Below the pieces are notes generated by a model, which was given only the letters and a program-made list of their open reading frames with translations, had not been told where the DNA came from and ran no database searches. Both the position numbers and the translations under genes were made by a program. A stretch of 64,000 bases of DNA from Ixodes scapularis (lineage: Eukaryota; Arthropoda; Arachnida; Ixodida; Ixodidae): contig NW_024609881.1 of the NCBI RefSeq assembly GCF_016920785.2, positions 43,928,710 to 43,992,709 of the forward strand, written 5' to 3'. Shown in pieces: positions 11,420 through 21,489 of the stretch; within the stretch, counting starts at the first letter, position 1, and each line of letters starts with the position of its first letter.

Positions 11420-11985
11420 CTATGTGCTGTTTATATTAATAGTTTCGATAAGGATTCTTTTAGCTAAATCACTCTCCTTCACTAACAACGTTCTCTTATT
11501 CCTCAGCGGCCTGCAATCGTCGCATTCAACTACGTGTCTCGCCCTCTCCGAATTCTGCGAGTTGGATGCCACTGCTCTCTTGTGCTCAGCAATGCGGTCA
11601 TTAATACACCTCTCTGTTTGACCTACATATGTCCCTCCGTATTTGAATCGAATACCGTAAACGACCTCTTTTTCACAATACCCCTCTCCTGCCCAGTGTT
11701 TCTTTACACATCCCCCATTCACCCTCGTAAAAGGCGTTCACTTACTTAACTTGAAATCCTTTTTAAAAACTACCGAAACGTCGAAACGATGTGCCACTAG
11801 TTTCAAAGTTTGAGAAACCGCATAAAAAAAGGTACCACTACACAATTCTCTAGCTGTTCCTTCTTTTGTTCCTTGCCACTGAACCGATCTGTAAGCCTCA
11901 AACAAACTTTTGCTACTAGTCCTGATGGGTAACCTGCCATCTTTAATCTTAACTGCTGGCTGGCGGGCTGGCTGGCTGGCTGGCT
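11420..11985 (-). pseudogene. PLE C-terminal fragment with GIY-YIG endonuclease
   Basis: The clean part (about 11722 down to 11420) encodes VVYGIRFKYGG followed by TYVGQTERCINDRIAEHK, the GIY-YIG core typical of Penelope-like elements, where Tyr-Gly-Ile replaces Gly-Ile-Tyr and Gly-x-Thr-x-Arg forms the second motif; a Cys-x2-Cys (CDDC) follows, another PLE feature. Upstream on the same strand (11985 to 11723) the RT-endonuclease linker can be followed in two other frames (segments LVAHRFDVSVVFKKDF and ENCVVVPFF), so at least one frameshift and a stop separate the pieces. In intact elements this nuclease nicks target DNA to prime reverse transcription. It is antisense to the host gene whose intron it occupies. 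Confidence 0.8.
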
Positions 11986-11996
11986 GGCTGGCTGTG
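11948..11996 (+). repeat. (GGCT)n microsatellite
   Basis: About ten GGCT units with one interruption, just inside the right arm of the PLE. Confidence 0.85.
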
Positions 11997-12289
11997 GGAG
12001 TGTTTGACAGTGTGACGTCACGCGCCTGAGTGATGGAGGTTCGTTGTTCTTATAGGTGAGGCTGGGGAAAAAACTGTTCAGCTGGGTTTGAGACCTGTGT
12101 CCGTGTTGTCCCCTTTTTTCTTTTTCTTTTTTTTTTTTTTTTGTCCTAAGTCTTGGGTTTTACAATGTTGAAAGTTCACCAGCTTGCTTGCATCTTTTCT
12201 GTAATAAGTATCGTCTCAATGATCGATAAGCGCAAAATAAAACAGTCGAGCCTGAGTTTTTTTTTATCATTTCGAATATTCGTTTGATA

Positions 12290-13110
12290 TAATTATGCTT
12301 TCACAGACGGCGTTTACGAATAATACTAACATTTTAAAAATACCAATGTGCGACAGTTACTTTTTAAACCACAGAGAATGTCGTGGCGGGGGCGCTGCCC
12401 TAATTGTAAAGGCTGACATTTCCTGTGAAACGCTATCTGAATATTGCTGCGTTCACAGAGACTACGAGATGATGTCCATACTGATAGGACAGAGCAAAAT
12501 CTGTTATCGTACCGCCAAGTGGGAGCCTCTCTTCCTTTTTAGCTTATATAGAGTCTTTTCTCGAGTTCGCGAATGAAAACGAATGTAATCTTGTTAAACG
12601 ACGTTAATGTAAACATGATACTTGATACGACATGCAGATTACAATTTGATGCGTCTACTAAATCGAACGAATTTGAAAATAGAATAAATACTGCGACAAG
12701 AATTGCGACGGAATCATCGACATTATTTGATTTATTTATTACAGGGTACGATACATCATATATCAAATGTGGCGTAGTGATAGCTTTCATAAGCGATCAC
12801 TTGGGTGTATTTTTGTGCATAAAAAAGCAAAACTATAAACATAAAACATAATATTCAGTAATACCTTACGCTTACACTTTCAGAATATAACGCCTGATGG
12901 CGTGAATGAATTCAGACGGAAATTATCTTGTTTGGATTGGGACGATGTTATTCATGAAACGAACGCAGATACAGCATTTCATTTGTTCTTGAACAAATTT
13001 GAAAAACTATATGAGCGCTGTTTTCCGTGCAGAAAGTTAGGCACTCCTGGAAAAAGTCGTTAGCCATGGATTACAAAAGAATTACTCGAAAAAATTCGTA
13101 CTAAAACTGC
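12290..13110 (+). pseudogene. LINE endonuclease-domain fragment (CR1/L2-like)
   Basis: Three successive pieces on the + strand belong to an AP-endonuclease domain: RGGGAALIVKADISCE (near 12390), an NDVNVNMI segment where GDFN would be expected (near 12600), then TLFDLFITGYDTSYIKCG and SDHLGVFLCIKK (near 12725-12830), the last holding the catalytic Asp-His pair. After 12851 the frame shifts and continues as EFRRKLSCLDWDDV and PWITKELLEKIR. The same family, in the opposite orientation, is seen at 40345-43334 (ISDHLGVFMCIKKQ there). Both ends are truncated: no RT follows. It sits in intron 1 of the secreted-protein gene. Confidence 0.8.
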
Positions 13111-13115
13111 TTTAT

Positions 13116-13163
13116 CTAATACCAGACTGCCTTGCGTCGGTGCGCAAGGCAGTCTGGTATTAG
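13116..13163. repeat. Perfect 21-bp hairpin, 6-nt loop
   Basis: Arms 13116-13136 and 13143-13163 are exact reverse complements (CTAATACCAGACTGCCTTGCG). It directly follows the broken end of the LINE fragment and is followed by a T9 run. Confidence 0.95.
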
Positions 13164-13169
13164 GCTTTT

Positions 13170-13890
13170 TTTTTTCGGCATCGCTGGGCATGACGTCATG
13201 CCGGGTCCTGCCCTATTCGAACGTCCTTGATGCAAAAGCTACGACAATGGCCGCCGATGTGACATCAAACGCCAGCCACGTATGTTCAACGGCAGGGCGA
13301 GAACGGCAGGCAGGCCCTTCGGTCGTCTCGCCTCTGCCTGCGACGCTAACATTCCGTCTTCCATAGCTCCTTGGCGTCTCGTCGTGAGCTTCAAACGTGC
13401 GCCCGCAGGCAAAGCATGACGGAAAGCAACGACCACGCGTACGAGGCCCTCTGTCTCTAAAAGAGACGCCCTGCGTTTCGCGTCCTGTTATGCGGAGTGC
13501 AAGTTCGTCTGCTTCGTGCATGGGGGTTGCGGCGACGTCGGAATGCCTAGCTTTGATTGGAAGGATAGTGGGTAGACCTCGAGCCAGCTAGCATTGAGGT
13601 CTACTCAATATTCTTTCAGTCAGGGCCAATCAGAGCTCGGCCTCCTGACGTCACCGCACGAAGGGGATGAACTTGCGCTCCGCGTAGTTACCGACAAGGT
13701 CCTTCGATAGGTTGATTGGACACGAAGCCCTGCCGAACGCTGACGCGTCACTCGCGTCCAATGAGTGCCTGCGCTTAATCCCACTGTGATTACGTCGAGA
13801 TGCAGACTGTCCTCAGGTATTTCAGGAGGTGTTGGTATAGCACCGACCCTTACCGTGTTGTAATCGTAATAAGAAAGTGCTAAAAGCATC
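13170..13890. other. GC-rich intronic DNA, unassigned
   Basis: CpG-rich sequence with CRE octamers at 13191-13198 and 13646-13653 and several weak inverted words. Open frames on both strands are CpG-driven and unlike any family I know. Confidence 0.4.
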
Positions 13891-13901
13891 TTATGTTAAG
13901 T

Positions 13902-14231
13902 CATAGCCTCCTCTATACTCACAAAGCCTGGCAGTTCGACGACGGAGCCATAGAGTGCCCGGTCGCATATTTGGAGCGCGAGGATCTGATAGCACAGAGC
14001 ATCAAAAAGGTATTTGTCGGGGAACCTAGACGTCAACGCACAGCTTTTACAGTGGCGAGAACCCGAAACATACTTGTTCGCTCGGGAGAAGTGTGTTTCG
14101 GCGTCTTGCCGCAGCGGGGCGACAGTCACGTGGCTCTCCTCTCATCCGTTGTCTGCCACTCCACCTTTTCCATATCGGCGGCCGCTTCTCGCGGCGATCT
14201 GCCAGGCTTTGTCAGTATATAGGAGGCTATG
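13902..14231. mobile_element. 330-bp MITE with ~33-bp TIRs and 7-bp target duplication
   Basis: The left end CATAGCCTCCTCTATACTCA continues CAAAGCCTGGCAG and the right end is its reverse complement with few mismatches (CTGCCAGGCTTTG ... GGCTATG). GTTAAGT occurs immediately outside both ends (13895-13901 and 14232-14238), as expected for a target-site duplication. There is no coding potential. The superfamily is uncertain: 7-8 bp duplications suggest hAT or related, and the TTAA within the duplication leaves piggyBac open. Confidence 0.8.
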
Positions 14232-14310
14232 GTTAAGTACAATAATTAGGCACGTGCAATATTACACCGATTTCGGATTGCATTAATTATCTTTTCTTCT
14301 TTTTTTACAG

Positions 14311-14391
14311 CGGAACCTAAAGAAAACTGGCGAGAAGTGATCAGTTGCCCCAACCACGATTACTACGATGCCGCTCTGGGAAAATGCGTGT
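14311..14391 (+). CDS. Cassette exon 2a of the secreted-protein gene
   Basis: An 81-nt exon flanked by a polypyrimidine-ACAG acceptor and a GTAAGA donor at 14392. Both ends are phase 1, so it can be included, skipped or repeated without shifting frame. It encodes EPKENWREVISC followed by PNHDYYDAALGKCV, plus one base at each end completing junction codons. Two Cys 12 residues apart and acidic/aromatic residues suit a secreted extracellular segment. It has 73 of 81 bases in common with exon 2b at 17030-17110 (two amino-acid differences). The CP...YYD..LGKC arrangement is loosely like Cys-rich extracellular modules such as chitin-binding or trypsin-inhibitor-like domains, but it is too short to assign. 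Confidence 0.75.
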
Positions 14392-14437
14392 GTAAGATGC
14401 ATTAATTTATTCCACTTTTTCTTGCTTCCTTTCTGCC

Positions 14438-14512
14438 TTAAAGGCCGACGTATGCACCGTCGGCCTTTAAAGTCTAAGAGAGAAGGACGGTAAAGACCGT
14501 CCTTCTCTCTTA
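14438..14512. repeat. Two adjacent perfect hairpins (13 bp and 17 bp)
   Basis: Arms TTAAAGGCCGACG (14438-14450 with 14458-14470) and TAAGAGAGAAGGACGGT (14475-14491 with 14496-14512) are exact inverted copies with loops of 7 and 4 nt. They lie about 50 nt downstream of the donor of exon 2a; no equivalent is present after exon 2b. Confidence 0.95.
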
Positions 14513-14514
14513 AA

Positions 14515-15590
14515 CTGTGAGTGTTGGGGCAGGGTAAAACGTGGAGAGGATATATAGGAAAGCAGGAGACGGGCAAAAGTAAACAGCGCGAAGTGCACGT
14601 CGGATGAGTTTGCGCTAAAGTTGCACTTGTGAACTAGGCTTTAGGCTGACGATGCGAAAACACGTGTGATTTTCTGATCATTCGCGTTTTGTTGCGGCAG
14701 TGACCTAGCACGTCAGTGCCGCAGCTCGGAACTAGCGGGGCCTTAGGAGGAACATGAAGAGGCCCTTTAATTCGAACAAACAGTAAAAGTTGTAATGTAC
14801 ACACATTAAAAATTACGTGTCTTAAGTTTTCGTTTGATCTTCTTTGTAGGAGTGTCGAAATAACCAATTAAAGTTTCGACGTAGACCCGCCCTTTGCAGC
14901 GCGCGTCGAAGTTAGGAAAATGCGAGAGCGGAGAGACTAACTAGCTGAAGTGACGTCATCAGCGGTGTCACACGGCACTCGGCAATCTCTGCAGGTATTT
15001 TTTTTTTTAATAAATGCGGTTTACGTTTACTTTTGCCAATATAACTGCGGTAACTGAATTCGCGGAACAAAACTTTATAGAAGTCCGCGCCTAACTTAGA
15101 TTTTGTGAAAAGTTCTTCAGCTTCCCTTTAATTCATTAAGAGGCAGGCGTCTATCCAGTTAAGCGAATTGGAAACTAGCAGTATGAGTCCGCCGAAACCA
15201 ATGGCCGGGATAGACTACTTGGTTAAGACGCGTCGCCACGGGCAGGCGACATTTGAAGGTTGATATGTACCGTGTGCATCGTGTGTTGTTACCGCAGTTG
15301 AGGAATCGAACACCTTGAACCACCGACACACATACACTAAAGAGTGCAAGTGACTAGATGTTCCTTGTGCATCATTGGCGCATCCATAACAGAACACACA
15401 TGGAAACATGACAAACACCATGACGTTGCGCATTTCACGCCGTTTGATTGCTCTTATTGGCGAGCAATGATTGGCAGAATAGTGCACGAACCTCCGCCGA
15501 TTAGTATTCCCAATGCTGTGGCCACGGATTATATCATTACAGCGGTATGAATGAAATTTGAAAGATATAAAATTCTTTTTTGGGAAGTAC
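14515..15590. other. Intronic DNA between the cassette exons, first part
   Basis: 14605-14690 (GTTTGCGCTAAAGTTG ... GCGAAAACACG ... CGCGTTTT) resembles 17173-17260 in order and spacing of words, so the exon duplication carried intron sequence with it. The rest shows no gene; a CRE octamer is at 14951-14958 and a T9 run near 15000. Confidence 0.5.
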
Positions 15591-15595
15591 AATAA

Positions 15596-16324
15596 GGAGT
15601 TTTAGAATAGCGCACGCTAAAGCTTTGCGTACGCAAAGAATAGCGTCGACGCCACTGCGCATGCTCCGAACGCGAACCAGGTTTTGCGCTTTGCGTGCGC
15701 AATTTTAGCGTGCGCTATTTCTCGGAAATAGCGTGCGTACGCAAAGAGCCTTTGTGCTTTTCCAAGAAGGATTCATGATGAGAAGTTGGCTAAAGCCAAG
15801 ACGAGCAGAGTTAAGCAAAAATGGCGGCTTCCAGGATTATATCGGCGGCTGCTTTGGCGGCGTCGTGAGTGCGACGTCGGCGGCATCCTCGCGAGTGCGA
15901 TTTTCAATACGAGACGAAATTGTACTCGGTTTGGCAAAGATCACCGGCAACATGATGCTTGCGACGCGCGAACACTTCTCGGGGAAGATACGATGTGCGA
16001 AGGTCAGTACACGAGACCTCTCTTGCCGAGACGACGCAAGCGGGCACGACCGGTCAACCGCTCGCGTCGCATTCTCGTGTTTTAACGAATTTAAAGTGGT
16101 ACTCTGGACCAAAAAGCTTGTTTCTTTCTAAAGTTACAGCATTTCGTGAGTGAAATAAAAATTGTGACTGTATCTTGGTGGCGTCGCAAGCGCGAGATGC
16201 TTGGGCTTTTGCGTCGCGACGGAGTAACGCTATTCTAAAACTCTCTTGCGTCGCGGGCGCTAATACAAGCGCTAAATTTAGCGCTAGCGTGCGCTAAAAT
16301 TGCGCACGTTATTCTAAAACTCCC
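15596..16324. mobile_element. PIF/Harbinger-like MITE, ~730 bp, TAA target duplication
   Basis: The left end GGAGTTTTAGAATAGCGCAC and the right end (reverse complement GGGAGTTTTAGAATAACGTG) form the TIR; TAA flanks both ends (15593-15595, 16325-16327). A TWA duplication with a GG-rich TIR start is typical of PIF/Harbinger. Subterminal palindromes built on TTTGCGTACGCAAAG and GCGCACGCTA recur at both sides. The inner open frame (15733-16131) has no transposase motif, so the copy is non-autonomous. Confidence 0.7.
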
Positions 16325-16370
16325 TAATAATTAGGCAAGCGTAACGTTAAGCAAATTTAGGGCTTCATTA

Positions 16371-16533
16371 GAGAGTTTTCGTAAATCGTTTTCACCGTCT
16401 CGCAATGCTCTCCGCAACCCGCTACGATACCCGTATCGTAGTGACAGTCAAGGCTATCGGCGCGCAGGCCAAGTAGCGGCCACTTTGTTGCGGAGGGCTT
16501 TGCGGAGTGGGAAACGCGGTCTACGAAAACTCC
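16371..16533. mobile_element. Small TIR element (~160 bp)
   Basis: Arms of about 47 bp (16371-16417 and 16487-16533) are imperfect inverted copies: GAGTTTTCGTA..., TCTCCGCAAC and matching GTTGCGGAG, TACGAAAACTC. The centre has a 9-bp palindrome CTACGATAC/GTATCGTAG. It lies only ~45 bp from the Harbinger-like MITE. The inverted similarity may extend weakly to 16338 and 16560. Confidence 0.6.
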
Positions 16534-16827
16534 TTCTTATTTCATCGCGTTAGCGTTAAGGGGCTCGTGTCACAGAAAAGCAGGCGTCGGTGGCGTTGTG
16601 ACGGGAAAATCCTGATTGGTTGATACGATCATGACGTCACCGCCACATGACCTTCCGCGGGAATTTTAAACAACCAACGGCGCTCACGTGAAACATGACG
16701 TCACGCGTAAAATGAAAGTAATTCAAACGTGACGTGTAATTCGAATTGAACGTCGCCGCATGTCTCAATAAGTTCACGTATTAAAAAATCCAATTTCTTT
16801 AAAAAAGAAAAAAATTCTGAGAATTTT

Positions 16828-16898
16828 AGGGGGTATTTGAACCCACGACCCTTCGGTTTCGAGCCACATACGATACTTACTAAGCCACGCAAGGCAGG
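16828..16898 (-). repeat. tRNA-like SINE head or tRNA pseudogene
   Basis: On the minus strand there is a box-A-like TGGCTTAGTAAG (16877-16888) followed at tRNA spacing by a box-B-like GGTTCAAATACC (16831-16842) preceded by GGGTCGTG. The acceptor stem does not pair and an A/T-rich tail (with T-runs) follows, so it is not a functional tRNA; a tRNA-derived SINE head fits. It sits about 130 bp upstream of cassette exon 2b. Confidence 0.6.
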
Positions 16899-17029
16899 TT
16901 CGCCCGGCGCATGAGAAGGCGATGAGAACGGAGCTCGATAACGCTATCACGCTCAAATCTTACAGTCGAAGCTTAAGTGTCCTCCAAGTTTGTTGTTTTT
17001 GTTTGTTTGTTTGTTTGTTTGTTTTACAG

Positions 17030-17110
17030 CGGAACCTAAAGAGAACTGGCGAGAAATAATCAGTTGTCCCAACCACGACTACTACGACGCTGATCTGGGA
17101 AAATGCGTGT
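17030..17110 (+). CDS. Cassette exon 2b of the secreted-protein gene
   Basis: This 81-nt exon has the same length, phase (1-1) and splice context as 14311-14391, with acceptor GTTTTACAG after a (TTTG)n tract and donor GTAAGA at 17111. It encodes EPKENWREIISC then PNHDYYDADLGKCV; only Val-Ile and Ala-Asp differ from exon 2a, although the DNA differs at 8 sites, most of them silent. Intact frame, conserved splice sites and mostly silent change suggest both copies are used. They could be mutually exclusive alternatives or both included, giving two tandem copies of the segment joined through a Ser codon (T from 2a, CG from 2b). No further exon was found downstream. Confidence 0.75.
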
Positions 17111-17676
17111 GTAAGATACTATGATTTCTTTCGTTTTTTTCTTCCCCTCCTTTTTGTGTCATTTTCAATTCACGTTTGCGCCAAAGTTATCAATCGTACA
17201 GCAGACGCCAGGCTGATGACTAGAAAACACGGACAATAAGAAAATCATCCGCGTTTTCCCTTCGCCAGCTTTCCGCCAACTGCACGAGTGAACCTTGTAG
17301 CGGACTCCCACGCTTCCCGCGTGCTTCAAGTCTTCCTGAAATTGACCTACATTGGGGTTTCCGATCACGCTCAACAACTTTCAAATTGGAACCACATGTT
17401 TAATTTTACCAATTGAAAGGAAATTTGTAGATTTTCGAAAATAAATATGCTAATTAGTGCGCGTTCTTTTTTTTTATTAATCCCTGACGTCCACCATGGC
17501 ATGCAGTTTCTTCCAGAGAAGAGTTTCCTTTTTAGTCTACCATCCTATTCGCAGTGATTTTTGAAAGTACGTATTGGAAGAAACACCACGCGCTGTATTC
17601 CAGGCCACCAATCTCTCCGAAACCATCATTTATTTTTTGTCCTCGCTCTCTCTCCCTCTCTTTCTCTCTCAGTATA
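17111..17676. other. Intronic or 3' flank; homologous to the flank of exon 2a
   Basis: 17173-17260 is the counterpart of 14605-14690. Nothing else coding is recognised; a CT-rich tract begins near 17641. Confidence 0.45.
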
Positions 17677-18150
17677 CATATTTATTTATTTGTTTATTTA
17701 TTGTTTTTATTTATTTATTGTACCTTCAGGGGCACAAGGCATTCCAGAGGGGAGTGGGAACAATAGTAATAATAATACAAAAGGAACAAAATATAAAATA
17801 CCCAAAGAACAGGGAACATGAAATCGGCAGTAGATGTACAGAAACGTGCGTCGTCATGAATTGATGTGAGCGATGAGGGTAAGCGGTTCCAATCTTTGGA
17901 AATTATGGGAATAAAAGAGTCCTATTAAGCGTTAGAGTGGCAAAATGAACACCGACTTGTGACGATGGTCAAGGCGTGCCGAAACAAAATAGGGGGTGGG
18001 GGAGGGGATGATAAGTTGTAATTCAAGCTGAGAAATATGGTGATAGATTATAAGAAAGACAAATACAAGCGTTTTCATCTTAATTAAATCACGGGTCAGG
18101 GTTCGAATTTTTTTTAAGTTCACCAAAAAAATATATGTTTTCGTAGCATG
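17677..18150 (-). mobile_element. 3' end of a LINE (minus strand)
   Basis: The + strand shows (TTTA)n at 17677-17722 followed by TTGTACCTTCAGGGGCAC, i.e. on the minus strand GTGCCCCTGAAGGTACAA plus (TAAA)n, the form of many arthropod LINE 3' ends. Upstream on the minus strand (18010-17870) the decayed C-terminal pattern ARLDHRHKSVFILP then a SHNFQRLEPL piece recalls the 'IxxWNxLP' end of CR1/Jockey-type RT proteins. Strongly 5' truncated. Confidence 0.55.
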
Positions 18151-18429
18151 CATTCCTCAAATGAAAGAGCGTAAAGGTGAAGCTTGGTGGATTTCTTGTT
18201 TGCAAGTTATTGACCGTTGAAGCGGCCGACGCGAAAACTGACGTTTCTTCCACCTGTCGGGAATTCCATATTTGACCGCTAGTTCTTTTGTCACTTGCCA
18301 AACTACTGCACTACCATGACGTTTTTGCAGCACTCTCGAAAGAGGTTAGATTATGTCTAAAGAATTGAAGAAGAAAAAGTTATATTTTCGAATAAACTTT
18401 TAAAAATGTCGAAGTGTTTGTTCGGTGAA

Positions 18430-18542
18430 TTTGGGCAAAGCTTGGCAAGTTTTTACGCGTGACCTATTTACGATAATTGAATTACCTTTGAATGACGTTG
18501 TCTGAATAAAGTGCATTCAATTCAATTCAATTCAATTCATTC
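18430..18542 (+). repeat. LINE-like 3' end with (ATTCA)n tail
   Basis: TTGTCTGAATAAAGTGC is followed by about five ATTCA units (18514-18542). An AATAAA signal directly before a short tandem tail suggests a 5'-truncated non-LTR copy on the + strand; its 5' limit is unknown. Confidence 0.45.
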
Positions 18543-18544
18543 AC

Positions 18545-21120
18545 TAAAAATCTCAAATGTAGCTTTTTTCGTTGATTACAAATTTAACATTATACGCTAA
18601 AATAAAATTTGTTACATACTTTTAAATTAAAGAATTTTTAAAAAACTCGCAAAACCCAAATTCATTTTCTCAACGAAAAAAAAATATAAAACTTTTTTTA
18701 ATAAGTAGCAAGGTATAATAGTGCTTTATCAGTAAATATAAATATAATATATATTATTTTGTTTATATGACAACAATTAAAGCTTTAATCTTTTTAGATG
18801 TGAGTGGCAAAACGACAAGCTCTATTGCGGAGTAAAATGCCTTTTACTCTAGGCTATGAACATTCTTCCTTATTTTGCAGCTTATATACATGTGCAGTAA
18901 AGTAACATTATAGGTGATTAACTGTCTACGTCAGAACGTCTGCCACCCATTCGAGGACGCAGTCAAAACGAACAGCTGACAAGATTCAAGCTCCAATTCC
19001 AGCCACACTAACAATTCCAGCCACACTAACAAAATACTATATTTTTTTATAAACCCCAATTATATCTTGTTACTTACAAAGCATAACGCGGCTGAAAAAT
19101 ATTTATTTTTCTTAATCCACTACCGAATTTGCAAGATTGGGCCTTCTGGTAATGTCAAGGTCATTAGACTATCTTAAGTCGGTCACGTTGAAGAACTTCC
19201 CAAAGTTTTTCTAGAAATGATTGAAGACACACAGTTTCAACGTTTTTTAATGTTATTTTTAAAAATAAGGTTTGTTTTGCTGTAATGAGCTAAAACAAAC
19301 TCTATATTCGGAGTATCGCTATAGAGTCCTAACACAGTAGTTTTAAAATGTTGGCGTGGAGATATTGAATTACCTAATAATAATATTTTACTTGAAACGT
19401 AAGCCTAATGAATTCAATTGTGCGTAATATGGAGCACGCGTTATTTTAATCCGAACAAAGCTTGCAGTTTTACAGCGCACATCAGACAAGATTCAAGCTT
19501 TAATTTCTGTCATATAAACAGAAGACTAGATATTATACTAATTTTTCTGTGATAATTAATGCACTATCACGCCTTCATACTCATAAAACAATAATTAAAT
19601 GAGAATTGACTTCTTCAGAAAACCGATCGCGAATTTGCTAGACTTCCGAAACATTCGTTCATTCAAATTAACGAATTTTATTTTGAAAATATAACGTTAA
19701 ACCTGTATTTAATATCGGAGGCTAAAGTTGAGCTTTCGGTTGATGTCAAGTTTATCTAGTATCCTAAAAAAATCAGACGTAAGAATATGCCGAAAACTCA
19801 CCAAAAGAACAAAGTTCGACATATACTAAAATATATTCCAAACAATAAAGTTTTGTTTAATTAATAAGGCACAACGAAAGATATTTCTAGAGTGTAACAA
19901 GAGAGCCGTGAAGTATTTTAAAGAAAAAGACAAAATAGCGAGCGGTCAAACATCTGCGACTGCCTACATGTTGGAGAAAGTCATATTTCGCCTCGGTCGC
20001 TTCAATGGTCAATCAATTAAAAAATCTAAAAATCTACCTAGTTTGCTATTTACGCTCTTTTTAATTTCAAGAATGCATCTAACACATTTTGTCAAAATTA
20101 AAAAATTAAATAATAAAACTGTTTCTGAACTGAGATGAAAACAGCCATATACTAATATACTAATATAGAACAAAAAACACCCGTGTTTCAAGGCTGCGCC
20201 TACACTTTTCCTTGGCCACGTTTGGTTGGGAATTTTACAAGCTTTAGACCATCTAAGCTACATATTAATAATGAAATCCAATGGGATTTATCAAAAACAA
20301 AATATCTGTCATCAACTGAAACAAAGACTGCCAACGACTATCGGAGCCTATGACGTCATAGTCTCCCGCCTGGTCCTAGAAAGGCCATTTTACTTTATTA
20401 CTTTTTTCAGCAAATATGCGACTGTGCAGTGTAAACATGTTTTAATAGTGTCTCGACAACGTATCTGGTAGTTCCGGCAAATATTTATCTAGATTAGTTA
20501 CGTTCATTTTTTATTATTATTTTATTATAATCATAGTGAAGTCACAAGCTTTAGCCGAACCTTTCGAACTTTCGAAAAATTGACAAAGCTCGACAAGCTT
20601 TTTAATGAGTGTTGCCCGATTTCAACACAAAATTCTCAAGAAAAAAATTATACATTTGTTTGTTCTAAAACTGAGACGGCCATTGTCAGTGCATAGAAAG
20701 TATAAAAGCAAACATAATATTTCAATAATTTAGATTGTTAAAATTTTTGCACGCGTCCTTCACCGGGTGACGCCAAGCTTTTTTTTTTTCTTTTTTTGGC
20801 CGAGGCTACATTTACACGCGGGGACGTAGCCAAGTCAGGAGGAGATAAGGCTCCATCTACGCAAAAGGTCACGTGACTTATTATATAAGGAAACAATTTG
20901 TTTTATGTATATATTATGCTTTCTTATGAGTAAATATAGGATATAAAAATAACGAGGTTCGATTTCATTGTTGTATAAAAGTTAATATGTCATCTGACCT
21001 TACAAATGATTAGACGATTTATCAATGTTTTACTATTTTGTAAGACTAATAGCAAATACTGTATCATGCGTCATAAAGATAGTATCAATACATATCTTTA
21101 TAGTTATGTTGTCCAAGAAT
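18545..21120. other. AT-rich region without recognised genes
   Basis: About 2.5 kb with long A and T runs and no frame above 81 residues. No element ends were identified. A CRE octamer occurs at 20351-20358. Confidence 0.5.
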
Positions 21121-21350
21121 CACACAGACGTGTGGGCGGCGTGCGTGCCATCCGTGCGTGTGGGCGTCCTGCAATGGGGTGCGGGATTGGTTGGCTTGGT
21201 GCGGGTGCGGTCTCCGGGGCCTTCGCCCACGTGTGCATCGCTGCCGAGGCGAGGCAGTGAGGCTTCGTCGTGCGTGTGGATGGCTTGGTTCGAGGCGTTT
21301 TAGTGCGAGCTTATGTGCATCAAGTGCGGGCCCATCGCTCCGTACGTTCT
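21120..21350 (+). other. Isolated GC-rich island
   Basis: A sharp shift from AT-rich DNA to G/C-rich sequence (GTGTGGGCGGCGTGCGTGCC and similar) and back. Three overlapping + frames are open across it, none with a known motif. It may be a foreign insertion or a promoter-like CpG island; I cannot decide. Confidence 0.35.
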
Positions 21351-21489
21351 TGATTTGCGCGTACGCTCGCTATCTCACAAAGATTGTGAGAGAAGGGAAA
21401 ACACGCTTTAAGCTTATAGCAAACATACTGAGAGCATTCAATCGAGGAAACTGGGTAAAATATTCCACAAACATTTTATTCCATGACAA

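Larger units (their letters stand above)
10807..12170 (-). mobile_element. Penelope-like element with inverted terminal repeats
   Basis: Arms of about 170 bp at 10807-10978 and 11994-12170 are inverted copies: they share CAACATTGTAAAACCC, GGGGACAACACRGACACAGG, CTATAAGAACAACGAACC and CACACTGTCAAACACTC. Between them lies the C-terminal part of a PLE open reading frame on the minus strand with a GIY-YIG nuclease domain. PLEs are known to carry terminal repeats (pLTRs) in direct or inverted order and to insert as 5'-truncated copies, which fits. The reverse transcriptase part is missing. Confidence 0.75.
10607..14310 (+). other. Intron 1 of the secreted-protein gene (inferred)
   Basis: Bounded by donor GTGAGT at 10607 and a polypyrimidine-AG acceptor (CTTCTTTTTTTACAG) ending at 14310. 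It contains a Penelope-like element, a LINE endonuclease fragment, a perfect hairpin and a MITE. The span is inferred from compatible phase and splice signals; transcripts were not available. Confidence 0.55.

Noticed and set aside
16828..16898. Functional tRNA gene
   Set aside because: Box A and box B are present but the acceptor stem does not pair; a tRNA-derived repeat is the better call.
21120..21350. Ribosomal DNA spacer fragment
   Set aside because: The G/C-rich text recalls spacer DNA but I could not match any conserved rRNA core sequence.
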